Part shown: positions 6,012 through 14,400 of the stretch, in pieces
Layout: each line of letters begins with the position of its first letter
Numbering within the stretch: position 1 is the first letter of the stretch
From: an uncultured Eubacteriales bacterium
Lineage (GTDB): Bacteria > Bacillota > Clostridia > Oscillospirales > UBA644
Direction: 5' to 3'
Assembly: GCA_934481505.1 (NCBI GenBank)
Contig: CAKSPP010000002.1
Coordinates: 1-23,172 of the forward strand
DNA length: 23,172 nucleotides
Notes under the pieces: generated by a model
What the model saw: the letters and a program-made list of their open reading frames with translations, nothing else
Databases searched by the model: none
What the model was told of the DNA's origin: nothing
Translations under genes and position numbers: made by a program

Positions 6012-6710
6012 ATGGGACAGAAAGTTAATCCGCACGGTCTTAGAGTCGGAGTTATCCGTAACTGGGATTCAAGATGGTATGCCCGTGATGAACATTTCGG
6101 GGACCTCTTGGTAGAAGACCATAAGATCAGAACTTATATCACCAAAAAACTCAAGGTCGCAGGCCTTTCCAAGGTTGAGATCGAGAGAGATTCTACCGGC
6201 GAAAAGGTAAGAATCATAATCCACTGTGCAAAACCGGGTATCGTTCTCGGTAAAGGCGGAGCGGATATAAACAAACTTCGCGAAGAGATAAACGCCATGA
6301 TCAAAAAGGCTGTTTACATCACAATCGTTGAAGAAAAGCGTATCGACCAGAACGCAACCCTCGTCGCTCAGAGAATAGCAAGCGACCTCGAAAGAAGAAT
6401 TGCGTTCAGAAGAGCAACCCGTCAGGCAATCGACAGAACCATGAAAGCCGGAGCAAAAGGTATCAAGGTTTCCGTTTCCGGTCGTCTTAACGGTGCCGAA
6501 ATCGCTCGTACCGAACACTATCACGAAGGAACTATTCCCCTTCAGACTCTGAGAGCCGACATCGATTACGGCTTTGCGGAAGCTGCTACAACTTACGGAC
6601 GCATCGGCGTTAAAGTATGGATCTACAAAGGCGAGGTCCTCACGGCAGCAAAGAATTTCAAGGCAAGGGAGGAAAGACGCAATGTTAATGCCAAAAAGAG
6701 TAAAATATAG
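6012..6710 (+). CDS. rpsC: 30S ribosomal protein S3 (uS3)
   Basis: Forms the mRNA entry channel with S4 and S5. The 232-residue product begins MGQKVNPHGLRVGVIRNWDSRW. A type-II KH domain covers about 40-110, with the GKGG loop at VLGKGGADI. The C-terminal domain shows the GAKGIKVSVSGRLNGAEIARTE signature. AAGGAGG precedes the ATG. The last 29 nt overlap the start of rplP, so the basic tail of S3 and the first residues of L16 share DNA. Confidence 0.97.
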   Translation: MGQKVNPHGLRVGVIRNWDSRWYARDEHFGDLLVEDHKIRTYITKKLKVAGLSKVEIERDSTGEKVRIIIHCAKPGIVLGKGGADINKLREEINAMIKKAVYITIVEEKRIDQNATLVAQRIASDLERRIAFRRATRQAIDRTMKAGAKGIKVSVSGRLNGAEIARTEHYHEGTIPLQTLRADIDYGFAEAATTYGRIGVKVWIYKGEVLTAAKNFKAREERRNVNAKKSKI

Positions 6711-7128
6711 ACGCGTACACCGCGGACGTATGAAGGGCAAGGCAACTCGCGGAAACAAGATTTCCAGCGGTGAGTACGGCCTTGTTGCAATGCAGCCCGC
6801 GTGGATAACTTCCAACCAGATCGAAGCTGCCCGTATCGCTATGACGCGTTACATCAAAAGAGGCGGTAACGTCTGGATCAAAATCTTCCCCGATAAGCCG
6901 GTTACTCAGAAACCCGCTGAAACCCGAATGGGTTCCGGTAAAGGTTCTCCCGAATATTGGGTAGCAGTCGTTAAACCCGGACGCGTAATGTTCGAAATGG
7001 CAGGCGTTTCCGAAGATGTCGCAAGAGAAGCTATGCGTCTCGCATCTCACAAACTTCCTATTAAATGCAAGTTTGTAAGAAAAGCCGACCTCGAAGCCGC
7101 CGAAGCAAAAAACGGAGGTGAAGCATAA
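6682..7128 (+). CDS. rplP: 50S ribosomal protein L16 (uL16)
   Basis: A late-assembling protein that positions the A-site tRNA elbow. The 148-residue product begins MLMPKRVKYRRVHRGRMKG, matching the MLLPKRVKYRR start of Bacillus homologues. The start is chosen for this reason and because GGGAGG (6667-6672), inside rpsC, lies 9 nt upstream. The frame is open farther upstream, but that would lie deep within rpsC. The RMGSGKGSPEYWVAVVKPGR signature is present. It overlaps rpsC by 29 nt and rpmC by one base. Confidence 0.96.
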   Translation: MLMPKRVKYRRVHRGRMKGKATRGNKISSGEYGLVAMQPAWITSNQIEAARIAMTRYIKRGGNVWIKIFPDKPVTQKPAETRMGSGKGSPEYWVAVVKPGRVMFEMAGVSEDVAREAMRLASHKLPIKCKFVRKADLEAAEAKNGGEA

Positions 7129-7322
7129 TGAAAGCAACAGAGATAAGAGAAATGTCCGCAGCTGAACTCGAAACCAAGCTTGCAGACCTCAAAAAAGAAC
7201 TTTTCAATCTTCGTTTTCAGCATGCCACCAACCAGCTTGACAACCCCGTAAGAATCGCACTTGTCAAGAAGGATATAGCCAGAGTGAAGACTGTTCTTCG
7301 CGAAAAAGAAATTAATGGTTGA
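7128..7322 (+). CDS. rpmC: 50S ribosomal protein L29 (uL29)
   Basis: A small helical protein next to L23 at the tunnel exit. The 64-residue product is MKATEIREMSAAELETKL followed by the signature KKELFNLRFQHATNQLDNP and the basic ending common in the family. The ATG shares a base with the rplP stop (TAATG), and GGAGGTG lies directly upstream within rplP. Length is typical. Confidence 0.96.
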   Translation: MKATEIREMSAAELETKLADLKKELFNLRFQHATNQLDNPVRIALVKKDIARVKTVLREKEING

Positions 7323-7342
7323 GCCAAGGAGGAGGAAAAACG

Positions 7343-7600
7343 ATGAGTGAAAGAGCTTTAAGAAAGACCAGAATCGGTCGTGTCGTATCCGACAAAATGG
7401 ATAAAACCATAGTTGTTGCTATATTTGAAAACGTAAGACATCCCCTTTATAAAAAGGTTATCAAACAGACTTATAAGTTGAAGGCACATGATGAGAACAA
7501 TCAGTGCGGTATCGGCGATAAGGTTTTGATTATGGAAACCAGACCTCTTTCCAAAGAAAAGAAATGGCGTTTGGTTGAAATCATCGAAAAAGCGAAGTAA
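7343..7600 (+). CDS. rpsQ: 30S ribosomal protein S17 (uS17)
   Basis: An OB-fold primary binder of 16S rRNA. The 85-residue product begins MSERALRKTRIGRVVSDKMDKTI and contains VLIMETRPLSKEKKWRLVEII, the family signature. An upstream in-frame TTG would add 8 residues made largely from the ribosome binding site itself. The ATG at 7343, 6-7 nt after AAGGAGGAGG, is clearly better. It lies 20 nt after rpmC. Confidence 0.96.
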   Translation: MSERALRKTRIGRVVSDKMDKTIVVAIFENVRHPLYKKVIKQTYKLKAHDENNQCGIGDKVLIMETRPLSKEKKWRLVEIIEKAK

Positions 7601-7614
7601 GGAGAATTTGAGAT

Positions 7615-7983
7615 ATGATTCAACAGCAAACTTATCTGCAAGTTGACGACAATACCGGTGCAAAGGAAATTATGTGCATCCGTGTTTTGGGCGGTACGGG
7701 CAGAAGATATGCCAACATCGGCGACGTTATAGTCGCTGCCGTTAAAAAGGCAATCCCCGGCGGAGAAGTCAAAAAGGGTGATGTAGTAAAGGCTGTCGTA
7801 GTTCGCAGCGTCAGAGGCGTAAGAAGAGCTGACGGAAGCTACATCCATTTCGACGAGAACGCCGCCGTTCTTATCAAAGACGATAAAACCCCGAGAGGTA
7901 CCCGTATCTTCGGGCCGGTAGCAAGAGAACTCAGAGAAAAGGAATACACCAAGATCCTTTCGCTTGCTCCCGAAGTTCTGTAA
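7615..7983 (+). CDS. rplN: 50S ribosomal protein L14 (uL14)
   Basis: Forms intersubunit bridge B8 and is the docking site of the silencing factor RsfS. The 122-residue product begins MIQQQTYLQVDDNTGAKEIMCIRVLGG and carries the signature from GDVVKAVVVRSV to the FDENAAVLI segment. AAGGAGA lies 7-8 nt upstream. Length is exactly typical. Confidence 0.98.
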   Translation: MIQQQTYLQVDDNTGAKEIMCIRVLGGTGRRYANIGDVIVAAVKKAIPGGEVKKGDVVKAVVVRSVRGVRRADGSYIHFDENAAVLIKDDKTPRGTRIFGPVARELREKEYTKILSLAPEVL

Positions 7984-7996
7984 AGGAGGAATACCG

Positions 7997-8314
7997 ATGA
8001 ACAAATTGCACGTTAAGACGGGCGACACCGTCGAAGTTATATCCGGCGTCAGCAAAGGCAGCCGCGGTAAGGTTCTTGCAGTATCCCCCTCCGAAGGTCA
8101 GGTTATGATCGAGGGCGTACACCTGGTAACAAAACATGTTAAACCCAAAAGTGCACAGCAGCAGGGCGGCATAATCAAAGCCGAAGGCCCTGTCCGTGCC
8201 TGCAAGGTTATGCTTGTCTGCCCGAAATGCAGCAAGACCACCAGAGTCGGATACAAGGTTCTCGAAAACGGAACCAAAGTAAGAGTATGCAAACACTGCA
8301 AGGAAACTTTTTAA
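7997..8314 (+). CDS. rplX: 50S ribosomal protein L24 (uL24), zinc-ribbon form
   Basis: An assembly initiator of the large subunit. The 105-residue product has the KOW motif near the N-terminus (VKTGDTVEVISGVSKGSRGK) and, at the C-terminus, CPKC at 75-78 and CKHC at 98-101. These form a plausible four-cysteine zinc ribbon that many but not all L24 proteins keep. The frame extends 11 codons upstream into rplN. The ATG at 7997 is chosen because AAAGGAGG overlapping the rplN stop sits 7 nt before it. Confidence 0.96.
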   Translation: MNKLHVKTGDTVEVISGVSKGSRGKVLAVSPSEGQVMIEGVHLVTKHVKPKSAQQQGGIIKAEGPVRACKVMLVCPKCSKTTRVGYKVLENGTKVRVCKHCKETF

Positions 8315-8327
8315 GGAGGAGTAGAAT

Positions 8328-8879
8328 ATGTCAACTTTGAAAGATTTATACAAAAACGAAGTCGCTCCTGCCTTGATGAAAAAGTTCAACTATAAGAGCA
8401 CAATGCAGATCCCGAAGCTCGATAAAATAGTTGTCAACATCGCTTGCGGCGACGCAAAAGACAATTCCAAGGTTATCGAATCCTGCGTAACGGACCTCAC
8501 TGCCATCACCGGTCAGAGGGCAACCGTTTGTAAAGCACGCAAATCGGTCGCAAACTTCAAATTGCGTAAAGGTATGCCTATCGGCGTTAAAGTAACGCTC
8601 AGAGGCGAAAGAATGTACGAATTTATGGACAGACTTTTCAATGTCGCTCTTCCCCGCGTCCGCGACTTCAGAGGTATCAATCCCGACGCGTTCGACGGCA
8701 GAGGAAACTACGCTTTCGGTATCAAGGAACAGCTTATATTCCCCGAAATCGAATACGACAAGATCGATAAGATCAGAGGTATGGATATAATGTTCGTTAC
8801 TACCGCAACCCGCGACGAAGAAGCAAAAGAGCTTCTCACTCTTATGGGTGCACCTTTTGCAAAGAAGGAGGAAGCGTAA
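8328..8879 (+). CDS. rplE: 50S ribosomal protein L5 (uL5)
   Basis: Binds 5S rRNA in the central protuberance. The 183-residue product has the family landmarks PKLDKIVVNIACGDAKDN (about 28-45), LRKGMPIGVKVTLRG and the RDFRGINPDAFDGRGNYAFGIKEQLIFPEI signature. AAGGAGGAG lies 7 nt upstream. Its end carries the ribosome binding site of the next gene (AAGGAGG), and the stop is one base before the next ATG. Confidence 0.97.
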   Translation: MSTLKDLYKNEVAPALMKKFNYKSTMQIPKLDKIVVNIACGDAKDNSKVIESCVTDLTAITGQRATVCKARKSVANFKLRKGMPIGVKVTLRGERMYEFMDRLFNVALPRVRDFRGINPDAFDGRGNYAFGIKEQLIFPEIEYDKIDKIRGMDIMFVTTATRDEEAKELLTLMGAPFAKKEEA

Positions 8880-8880
8880 G

Positions 8881-9066
8881 ATGGCAAAGAAAGCTATGAT
8901 TTTGAAGCAGCAGAAGCCTGCCAAATATTCCACCAGAGCGTATAACAGATGTAAGATATGCGGCAGACCGCACGCATACCTCAGAAAGTTCGGCATCTGC
9001 CGTATTTGCTTCAGAGAACTTGCATACAAAGGTGAAATACCCGGCGTAAAAAAGGCAAGCTGGTAA
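8881..9066 (+). CDS. rpsZ: 30S ribosomal protein S14, zinc-binding type Z (uS14)
   Basis: The short, zinc-containing S14 of Gram-positive bacteria. The 61-residue product has CKIC (24-27) and CRIC (40-43), the four zinc ligands, and ends ASW as usual. The frame is open 33 nt upstream into rplE, but AAGGAGG at the rplE end and the one-nt gap point to the ATG at 8881. The longer cysteine-free form used under zinc limitation is not in this window. The symbol rpsN is also used. Confidence 0.96.
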   Translation: MAKKAMILKQQKPAKYSTRAYNRCKICGRPHAYLRKFGICRICFRELAYKGEIPGVKKASW

Positions 9067-9084
9067 GAGAAGGAGGTTTCAGAA

Positions 9085-9483
9085 ATGCATATTACAGATC
9101 CTATCGCGGATATGCTTACAAGAATTCGCAATGCGAACTCCGCAAAGCATGAAACCGTTGAAGTTCCCGCTTCTAACATGAAGAAGGAAATCTCCCAGAT
9201 TTTGGTAGATGAAGGATATATCAAATCCTACGAAGTCATCGAAGACGGCAAGCAGGGTATGATAAAAATCACTCTTAAATACGGCGACAAAAAGGCTAAG
9301 GTTCTTCAGGGACTCCAGAGAATCTCCAAGCCCGGTCTCCGCGTTTACGCAAGCTGCGAAGAACTCCCGAAGGTTATGAGAGGACTCGGCGTTGCCATAA
9401 TCTCCACATCCAAGGGCATAATGACCGACAAGGCTGCAAGAAAAGCCAACATCGGCGGCGAAGTTCTTGCCTTTATCTGGTAA
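9085..9483 (+). CDS. rpsH: 30S ribosomal protein S8 (uS8)
   Basis: Binds helix 21 of 16S rRNA and, in Escherichia coli, represses the spc operon. The 132-residue product begins MHITDPIADMLTRIRNANSAKHE and ends GIMTDKAARKANIGGEVLAFIW, both diagnostic. AGGAGG lies about 9 nt upstream. No S8-site-like structure stands out in the rplX-rplE gap, which is only 13 nt. Confidence 0.97.
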   Translation: MHITDPIADMLTRIRNANSAKHETVEVPASNMKKEISQILVDEGYIKSYEVIEDGKQGMIKITLKYGDKKAKVLQGLQRISKPGLRVYASCEELPKVMRGLGVAIISTSKGIMTDKAARKANIGGEVLAFIW

Positions 9484-9511
9484 GCAGCATAATTATTGGA
9501 GGTAAACTTAA

Positions 9512-10054
9512 ATGTCAAGAATTGGTAGAAAACCTATAAATATACCCGCCGGTGTAACCGTTACATTGGCGTCTGACAACACGATTACCGTAAAGGGACC
9601 GAAGGGCGAACTCGTAAAAACTCTTCATCCCGATATGATAATCAAGGTTGAAGGTGACGTGATTCACGTCGATCGTCCGTCAGATGATAAAGCTCACAGA
9701 TCTCTGCACGGCTTGACAAGAACTTTGATATTCAATATGATCGAAGGCGTTACCCAAGGCTATTCCAAAGCCCTTGAAATTCAGGGTATCGGTTATAAGG
9801 TCGCAAAACAGGGCAACAAAGCTGTTTTCACCATCGGCTTTTCTCACCCCGTTGAGATCGAAGAAATCGACGGTATAACAATTGATGTTACCGGTCCGAC
9901 AACTTTCACTGTCTCCGGTATCGACAAACAGGCCGTCGGCCAGTTTGCTGCGATGGTCCGCGGCAAGAAACCGCCTGAACCGTATCACGGCAAGGGTATC
10001 CGCTACGTCGGCGAGTACGTAAGAATGAAGGAAGGCAAGGCCGGCAAGAAATAA
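9512..10054 (+). CDS. rplF: 50S ribosomal protein L6 (uL6)
   Basis: Lies near the factor-binding site beside the sarcin-ricin loop. The 180-residue product has the two repeated alpha/beta domains: SRIGRKPINIPAGVTVT at the start, and in the second half the signature PPEPYHGKGIRYVGEYVRMKEGK. TTGGAGG lies 9-10 nt upstream in the 28-nt gap after rpsH. Length is typical. Confidence 0.98.
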   Translation: MSRIGRKPINIPAGVTVTLASDNTITVKGPKGELVKTLHPDMIIKVEGDVIHVDRPSDDKAHRSLHGLTRTLIFNMIEGVTQGYSKALEIQGIGYKVAKQGNKAVFTIGFSHPVEIEEIDGITIDVTGPTTFTVSGIDKQAVGQFAAMVRGKKPPEPYHGKGIRYVGEYVRMKEGKAGKK

Positions 10055-10075
10055 GCCGAAGGAGGGTAACACACT

Positions 10076-10438
10076 ATGATATCAAGAAAAGATGCAAATC
10101 TTCTCCGTGTAAAGCGTCATAAGCGCGTTCGCGGAAAAATTTCGGGAACAGCCGAATGTCCCCGTCTTAATGTTTACAGATCGCTCAAAAATATTTATGC
10201 ACAGATCATCGACGATAAAGCAGGTGTAACTCTTGTTGCTCTCTCAACTGCCAGCAAGCAGTATGCGGGAACCTACGGCGGAAACGCCGCTGCCGCAAAG
10301 CAAGTTGGTATTGACATCGCCAAGATGGCTCTCGAAAAGGGCATAACCGAAGTCGTTTTCGACAGAGGCGGTTATGTTTACCACGGAAGAGTCCAGGCTC
10401 TGGCTGAAGGTGCAAGAGAAGGCGGACTTAAGTTCTAA
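10076..10438 (+). CDS. rplR: 50S ribosomal protein L18 (uL18)
   Basis: Carries 5S rRNA into the central protuberance with L5. The 120-residue product begins MISRKDANLLRVKRHKRVRGKISGTAECPRL and contains FDRGGYVYHGRVQALAEGAREGGL, the C-terminal signature. AAGGAGG lies about 11 nt upstream. Normal length, no anomalies. Confidence 0.97.
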   Translation: MISRKDANLLRVKRHKRVRGKISGTAECPRLNVYRSLKNIYAQIIDDKAGVTLVALSTASKQYAGTYGGNAAAAKQVGIDIAKMALEKGITEVVFDRGGYVYHGRVQALAEGAREGGLKF

Positions 10439-10459
10439 GTCGAAGGAGGATTTTATACA

Positions 10460-10963
10460 ATGTATGATAAAATTGATGCGTCTACTTTATCATTGACCGA
10501 AAAAATGGTATCTCTCGAACGCGTTTCCAAGACTGTCAAGGGTGGTAGAAAAATGAAATTCTCCGCACTTATGGTCGTCGGCGACGGTAACGGAGTTGTC
10601 GGTGTCGGTATTGGTAAGTCTGTCGAAGTTCCCGACGCTATAAACAAGGGAATCGAAGACGCTAAGAAAAATCTCGTAAGAGTAACCCTCAAGGGAACAA
10701 CAATTCCCCACGAGGTAGTAAGCGAGTACGGTGCAAGCCTTGTTATCCTTAAACCGGCTGCAGAAGGTACCGGCGTTATCGCCGGCGGTGCTGTCAGAGA
10801 CGTTCTCGAAATGGCAGGCATTAAGGATATAAGAACAAAAGCTCTTCGCTCCCGCAACCCCAAGAACCTCGTAAAGGCAACCCTTAAAGGTCTTACGAGC
10901 CTCAGGGACGCAAAGGAAGTTGCAGAGACCAGAGGCAAAACCGTCAAAGAAATTTTAGGTTAA
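10460..10963 (+). CDS. rpsE: 30S ribosomal protein S5 (uS5)
   Basis: Acts in decoding fidelity and mRNA unwinding with S3 and S4. The 167-residue product has the dsRBD-like N-terminal half (LERVSKTVKGGRKMKFSALMVVGDGNGVVGVGIGK) and the GVIAGGAVRDVLEMAGIKDIRTKALRSRNP segment of the C-terminal half. The N-terminal extension is short. AAGGAGG lies 10 nt upstream. It follows rplR by 21 nt. Confidence 0.97.
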   Translation: MYDKIDASTLSLTEKMVSLERVSKTVKGGRKMKFSALMVVGDGNGVVGVGIGKSVEVPDAINKGIEDAKKNLVRVTLKGTTIPHEVVSEYGASLVILKPAAEGTGVIAGGAVRDVLEMAGIKDIRTKALRSRNPKNLVKATLKGLTSLRDAKEVAETRGKTVKEILG

Positions 10964-10976
10964 GGAGGGTATTTAC

Positions 10977-11171
10977 ATGGCAACGAAAAAGGCAGGTAGT
11001 ACTCTTAAAATCACTTTGACAAAAAGCCTTATCGGAAGAAATAAGGGACATATCGCAACTGCGAACTCCCTCGGACTCCGCAAGATAGGTCAGACTGTCG
11101 AACAGCCTAAAAACGAGGCTACCATCGGAAAAATCAACAAAATCAGCTACTTGGTTTCAGTAGAAGAATAA
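10977..11171 (+). CDS. rpmD: 50S ribosomal protein L30 (uL30)
   Basis: A small large-subunit protein present in most but not all bacteria. The 64-residue product contains KITLTKSLIGRNKGHIATANSLGLRKIGQTVEQP, the family signature. AAGGAGGG lies about 7-8 nt upstream. Length is slightly above the roughly 60-residue norm because of the N-terminal ATKKAGS stretch. Confidence 0.95.
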   Translation: MATKKAGSTLKITLTKSLIGRNKGHIATANSLGLRKIGQTVEQPKNEATIGKINKISYLVSVEE

Positions 11172-11183
11172 GGAGGTGTCTGT

Positions 11184-11627
11184 ATGAAATTATATGATCT
11201 TTCCCCTGCTGAAGGCTCCGTTAAGGAAGCCAAAAGAAAGGGTAGAGGTGCCGGAACGGGCAACGGAAAAACCGCCGGCAAAGGACACAAAGGTCAGAAG
11301 GCAAGAAGCGGAGGCGGCGTAAGACCCGGCTTCGAAGGCGGACAGATGCCTTTACAGAGAAGAATGCCGAAAAGAGGTTTCTGCAATTTGGCATTCACCA
11401 AAACTTACCAGATCGTGAATCTTTGCGACCTTGACAGCTTCGCTGACGGAAGCGTTGTTACGGCAAAAGAACTCTGCGAAAAAGGCCTTATTAACAACGA
11501 AAACGAACCTGTAAAGATTCTTGGTTTGGGTGAACTCAAAAACAAGCTTACAGTTACGGCTGACAAATTCTCTGCGTCGGCCAAGGAAAAGATCGAGGCG
11601 GTAGGCGGAAAAGCAGAGGTGAAGTAA
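11184..11627 (+). CDS. rplO: 50S ribosomal protein L15 (uL15)
   Basis: A late assembly protein with a long basic glycine-rich N-terminal extension that threads into 23S rRNA. The 147-residue product shows this extension (KRKGRGAGTGNGKTAGKGHKG, about 18-38) followed by GFEGGQMPLQRRMPKRGF, then the globular domain. AAGGAGGTG precedes the start. It is separated from secY by one base, so the two are probably coupled. Confidence 0.96.
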   Translation: MKLYDLSPAEGSVKEAKRKGRGAGTGNGKTAGKGHKGQKARSGGGVRPGFEGGQMPLQRRMPKRGFCNLAFTKTYQIVNLCDLDSFADGSVVTAKELCEKGLINNENEPVKILGLGELKNKLTVTADKFSASAKEKIEAVGGKAEVK

Positions 11628-11628
11628 G

Positions 11629-12930
11629 ATGACTTTCTTATCTACTTTCAAAAACGCATGGAAGATTGAAGACCTCAGAAAGAAAATTCTTTATACTCTG
11701 TTTATAATCCTTATTTTCAGAATAGGTGCCTGTCTTCCCGTTCCTTTCATCAGCTCCGCTGCTCTTACCGCATTCTTTAACGGTTCGACCGGTCAGAGCC
11801 TCGGTGAAAGCATCCTCGGCTATTTCAATATGCTTTCCGGTAACGCTTTGCAGTCCGGAACGGTATTCGCACTTACAATTCAGCCTTATATCAACGCAAG
11901 CATTATTATCCAGCTTCTTACTTTCGCTATCCCCGCTCTTGAAAGACTTCAGAAAGACGGCGGCGAAGAGGGCAAGAGAAAGCTTATGCAGGCGACCCGT
12001 TGGTCCACCGTTGCGATTGCGATAATCCAGGCGGTCGGATACTACGTCACCCTCAACAGCTACAATCTCCTTGACCTTGCCGCAGGATACGGAGTTTTCC
12101 AGATGTTCGTTATCATCACTGTCCTCGTAGCAGGCTCCTGCCTCGTTATGTGGCTCGGTGAATCGATAAACGAAAAGGGTATAGGAAACGGTATCTCGAT
12201 AATCCTCTTCGCAGGTATCATTTCGAGAGGCGTTGACCTTGTAATGTACCTCGTCAACGAAATAATGAACGGTCGTTGGTATATGCTTATAGTAGTTCTT
12301 GTTCTCGGCCTTGCAATCCTCGGATTCATCGTCTTTATGGACAGTGCCGAAAGAAGAATTCCTATTCAGTATGCTAAGAGACAGATCGGAAGAAAGCTTT
12401 ACGGCGGTCAGAACACTCATCTTCCCATAAAGGTCGCTATGGCAGGCGTTATGCCTATCATCTTCACCTTTGCGATAGTTTCTCTCCCCGCAACCATAGC
12501 TCTCTTCTTCCCGAACTCGGGCTATCAGAAGTGGATTCAGACTTACTTCTCGTCGACAACTCCGCTTTATATGATCCTCGTTTTCGTTCTGATTATCGCA
12601 TTCAACTATTTCTACATTTCGATTCAGTATAACACCGTTGAAATCGCGAACAACATCAAAAACAACGGCGGTACTATCCCCGGTATCAGACCCGGCAAGC
12701 CGACAAGCGACTTTATACAGAAGGTAGTCAACAGAATAACCCTTTTCGGTGCTCTGTTCCTCGGCGTTATCGCTCTTCTTCCGTATATCTTCCAGCTTAT
12801 ATTCCCGGCAAGCTCCGGCCTTGCAATCGGAGGAACTTCTCTCATGATCCTTGTTTCCGTTGCTATTGAAACCGCTCAGCAGCTCGAAAGCCAGATGATG
12901 ATGAGAAACTACAAGGGATTCCTTGAATAA
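11629..12930 (+). CDS. secY: Preprotein translocase subunit SecY
   Basis: The channel subunit of the SecYEG translocon in the plasma membrane, which exports unfolded proteins and inserts membrane proteins. The 433-residue product has about ten hydrophobic segments. The N-terminal amphipathic region is followed by TM1 (about 21-41) with the RIGACLPVP motif. The plug region, the GIGNGISIILFAGI segment, the RRIPIQYAKRQIGRK loop and the NTVEIANNIKNNGGTIPGIRPGKPT loop, which contacts SecA, are all present. Its position between rplO and adk is the standard one. AGAGGTG in the end of rplO serves as ribosome binding site. Confidence 0.98.
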   Translation: MTFLSTFKNAWKIEDLRKKILYTLFIILIFRIGACLPVPFISSAALTAFFNGSTGQSLGESILGYFNMLSGNALQSGTVFALTIQPYINASIIIQLLTFAIPALERLQKDGGEEGKRKLMQATRWSTVAIAIIQAVGYYVTLNSYNLLDLAAGYGVFQMFVIITVLVAGSCLVMWLGESINEKGIGNGISIILFAGIISRGVDLVMYLVNEIMNGRWYMLIVVLVLGLAILGFIVFMDSAERRIPIQYAKRQIGRKLYGGQNTHLPIKVAMAGVMPIIFTFAIVSLPATIALFFPNSGYQKWIQTYFSSTTPLYMILVFVLIIAFNYFYISIQYNTVEIANNIKNNGGTIPGIRPGKPTSDFIQKVVNRITLFGALFLGVIALLPYIFQLIFPASSGLAIGGTSLMILVSVAIETAQQLESQMMMRNYKGFLE

Positions 12931-12958
12931 AATCGTCTTCACATAAGGAGGAAAAACA

Positions 12959-13612
12959 ATGCTCAGACTTATATTGTTAGGTGCTCCGGGTGCGGGCAAG
13001 GGAACTCAGGCAGATATCATTTCCGAAAAATACGGTATTCCGCAGATTTCGACCGGAGTTATTCTCCGCGAGGAAATAGCGAAAGGCTCCGAACTCGGAA
13101 ACCGCGTTAAAGGAATAATCGACGCCGGAAACCTTGTTCCGGATGAAGACGTGGTCGCTATCGTCAAAGAAAGACTCAAACAGGACGACTGCAAAAACGG
13201 TTATATCCTCGACGGATTTCCCAGAACCATTCCCCAGGCGGAAGCTCTTGATAAAATGCTTTCCGAACTTGACAGCAAAATCGACGTCGTAATCTCTATC
13301 GAGGTTGCCGACGAAGATATCGTCAGACGTATGTCCGGCAGAAGAGTCTGCAAGAAATGCGGAGCAAGTTATCACATTGAATACAATCCTTCTCCCGCCG
13401 GAGAAAACTGCGGAAAATGCGGAGAAACCCTTTCCGTCCGTGCCGACGACGACCCGAAAGTCGTTGCCGACAGACTCAAAGTTTATCATGAAAAGACCGC
13501 TCCCTTAAAGGTGTTCTACGAAAAACAGGGTAAACTCAAAGTCGCTCTCGGATGCGAAAAGCTCGAAGATACGACCGCTAACGTCGAAGCTGCATTAAAA
13601 GAGGCGTTATAA
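12959..13612 (+). CDS. adk: Adenylate kinase, zinc-lid type
   Basis: Interconverts ATP plus AMP and two ADP in the cytosol. The 217-residue protein has the P-loop GAPGAGKG (8-15), the AMP-site LDGFPRT (84-90) and a long lid carrying C131, C134, C151 and C154 in a C-x2-C-x16-C-x2-C zinc site, the structural form usual in Gram-positive bacteria. The AMP-binding stretch that usually reads STGDMLR is STGVILR here (31-37), so the common Asp is Val. AAGGAGG lies 8 nt upstream. Followed by map after one base. Confidence 0.97.
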   Translation: MLRLILLGAPGAGKGTQADIISEKYGIPQISTGVILREEIAKGSELGNRVKGIIDAGNLVPDEDVVAIVKERLKQDDCKNGYILDGFPRTIPQAEALDKMLSELDSKIDVVISIEVADEDIVRRMSGRRVCKKCGASYHIEYNPSPAGENCGKCGETLSVRADDDPKVVADRLKVYHEKTAPLKVFYEKQGKLKVALGCEKLEDTTANVEAALKEAL

Positions 13613-13613
13613 G

Positions 13614-14363
13614 ATGGTAACGATCAAGACCAATCGTGAAATTCAGCTTATGAGGGACGCCGGAAAGCTCACTGCCGAAGTTATGGAACTCGGCGGAAGT
13701 CTTATCAAACCCGGCGTTTCCACAAAGGAAATTGACGACAGGTTGTATAAATTTATTAAAAAGCATAATGCGACTCCTTCCTTTTTGAACTATTACGGAT
13801 ATCCGGGGACTGCCTGCATCTCGATAAACGATGAGGTAATCCACGGAATTCCGTCGGGAAAACGCATTATTGCCGATGGAGATATTGTGAGTATTGATGT
13901 CGGTGTTCTTTTGAACGGCTACCATGGCGATATGGCTCGCACTTTCTGTGCGGGAAACGTTTCCGAAGAAGCCAAAAAACTCATCGAAGTCACAAAAGAA
14001 TGTTTCTGGAGGGGCATTGCACATGCCACCGACGGAGCACGCATCGGCGACATCGGCCACGCCGTTGAAAGTTTTGCTCACGAAAACGGATTTTCGGTCG
14101 TGGAAGATTATGTAGGCCATGGCGTAGGAACACATTTACACGAGGACCCGGATGTCCCGAACTACGGAAAAGCCGGAAAAGGCATGCGGCTGCGTAAGGG
14201 TATGACGATTGCGGTCGAACCCATGATAAACGCCGGCGTAAAAGACGTGGTTCAGCTGGACGACGGTTGGACGGTTGTAACTAAGGACGGCAAGCTCTCG
14301 GCTCATTACGAGAACACAATTGCCATCACCGACGGAGAGCCGTTAATACTCACATCTCTATGA
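13614..14363 (+). CDS. map: Methionine aminopeptidase, type I
   Basis: Removes the N-terminal methionine from nascent proteins after deformylation. The 249-residue product has the pita-bread fold signature with all five metal ligands: D95 (SIDVG), D106 (HGDMAR), H169 (GHGVG), E202 (VEP) and E233 (YENT). The catalytic-pocket H77 and H176 are also there. It is the short type-Ia form without an N-terminal zinc finger. The ATG is one base after the adk stop. No strong ribosome binding site is visible, so translation is probably coupled to adk. Confidence 0.97.
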   Translation: MVTIKTNREIQLMRDAGKLTAEVMELGGSLIKPGVSTKEIDDRLYKFIKKHNATPSFLNYYGYPGTACISINDEVIHGIPSGKRIIADGDIVSIDVGVLLNGYHGDMARTFCAGNVSEEAKKLIEVTKECFWRGIAHATDGARIGDIGHAVESFAHENGFSVVEDYVGHGVGTHLHEDPDVPNYGKAGKGMRLRKGMTIAVEPMINAGVKDVVQLDDGWTVVTKDGKLSAHYENTIAITDGEPLILTSL

Positions 14364-14400
14364 TAAGGGCAAAGCCCGTAAAATCAGGAGGTCACAGGAT

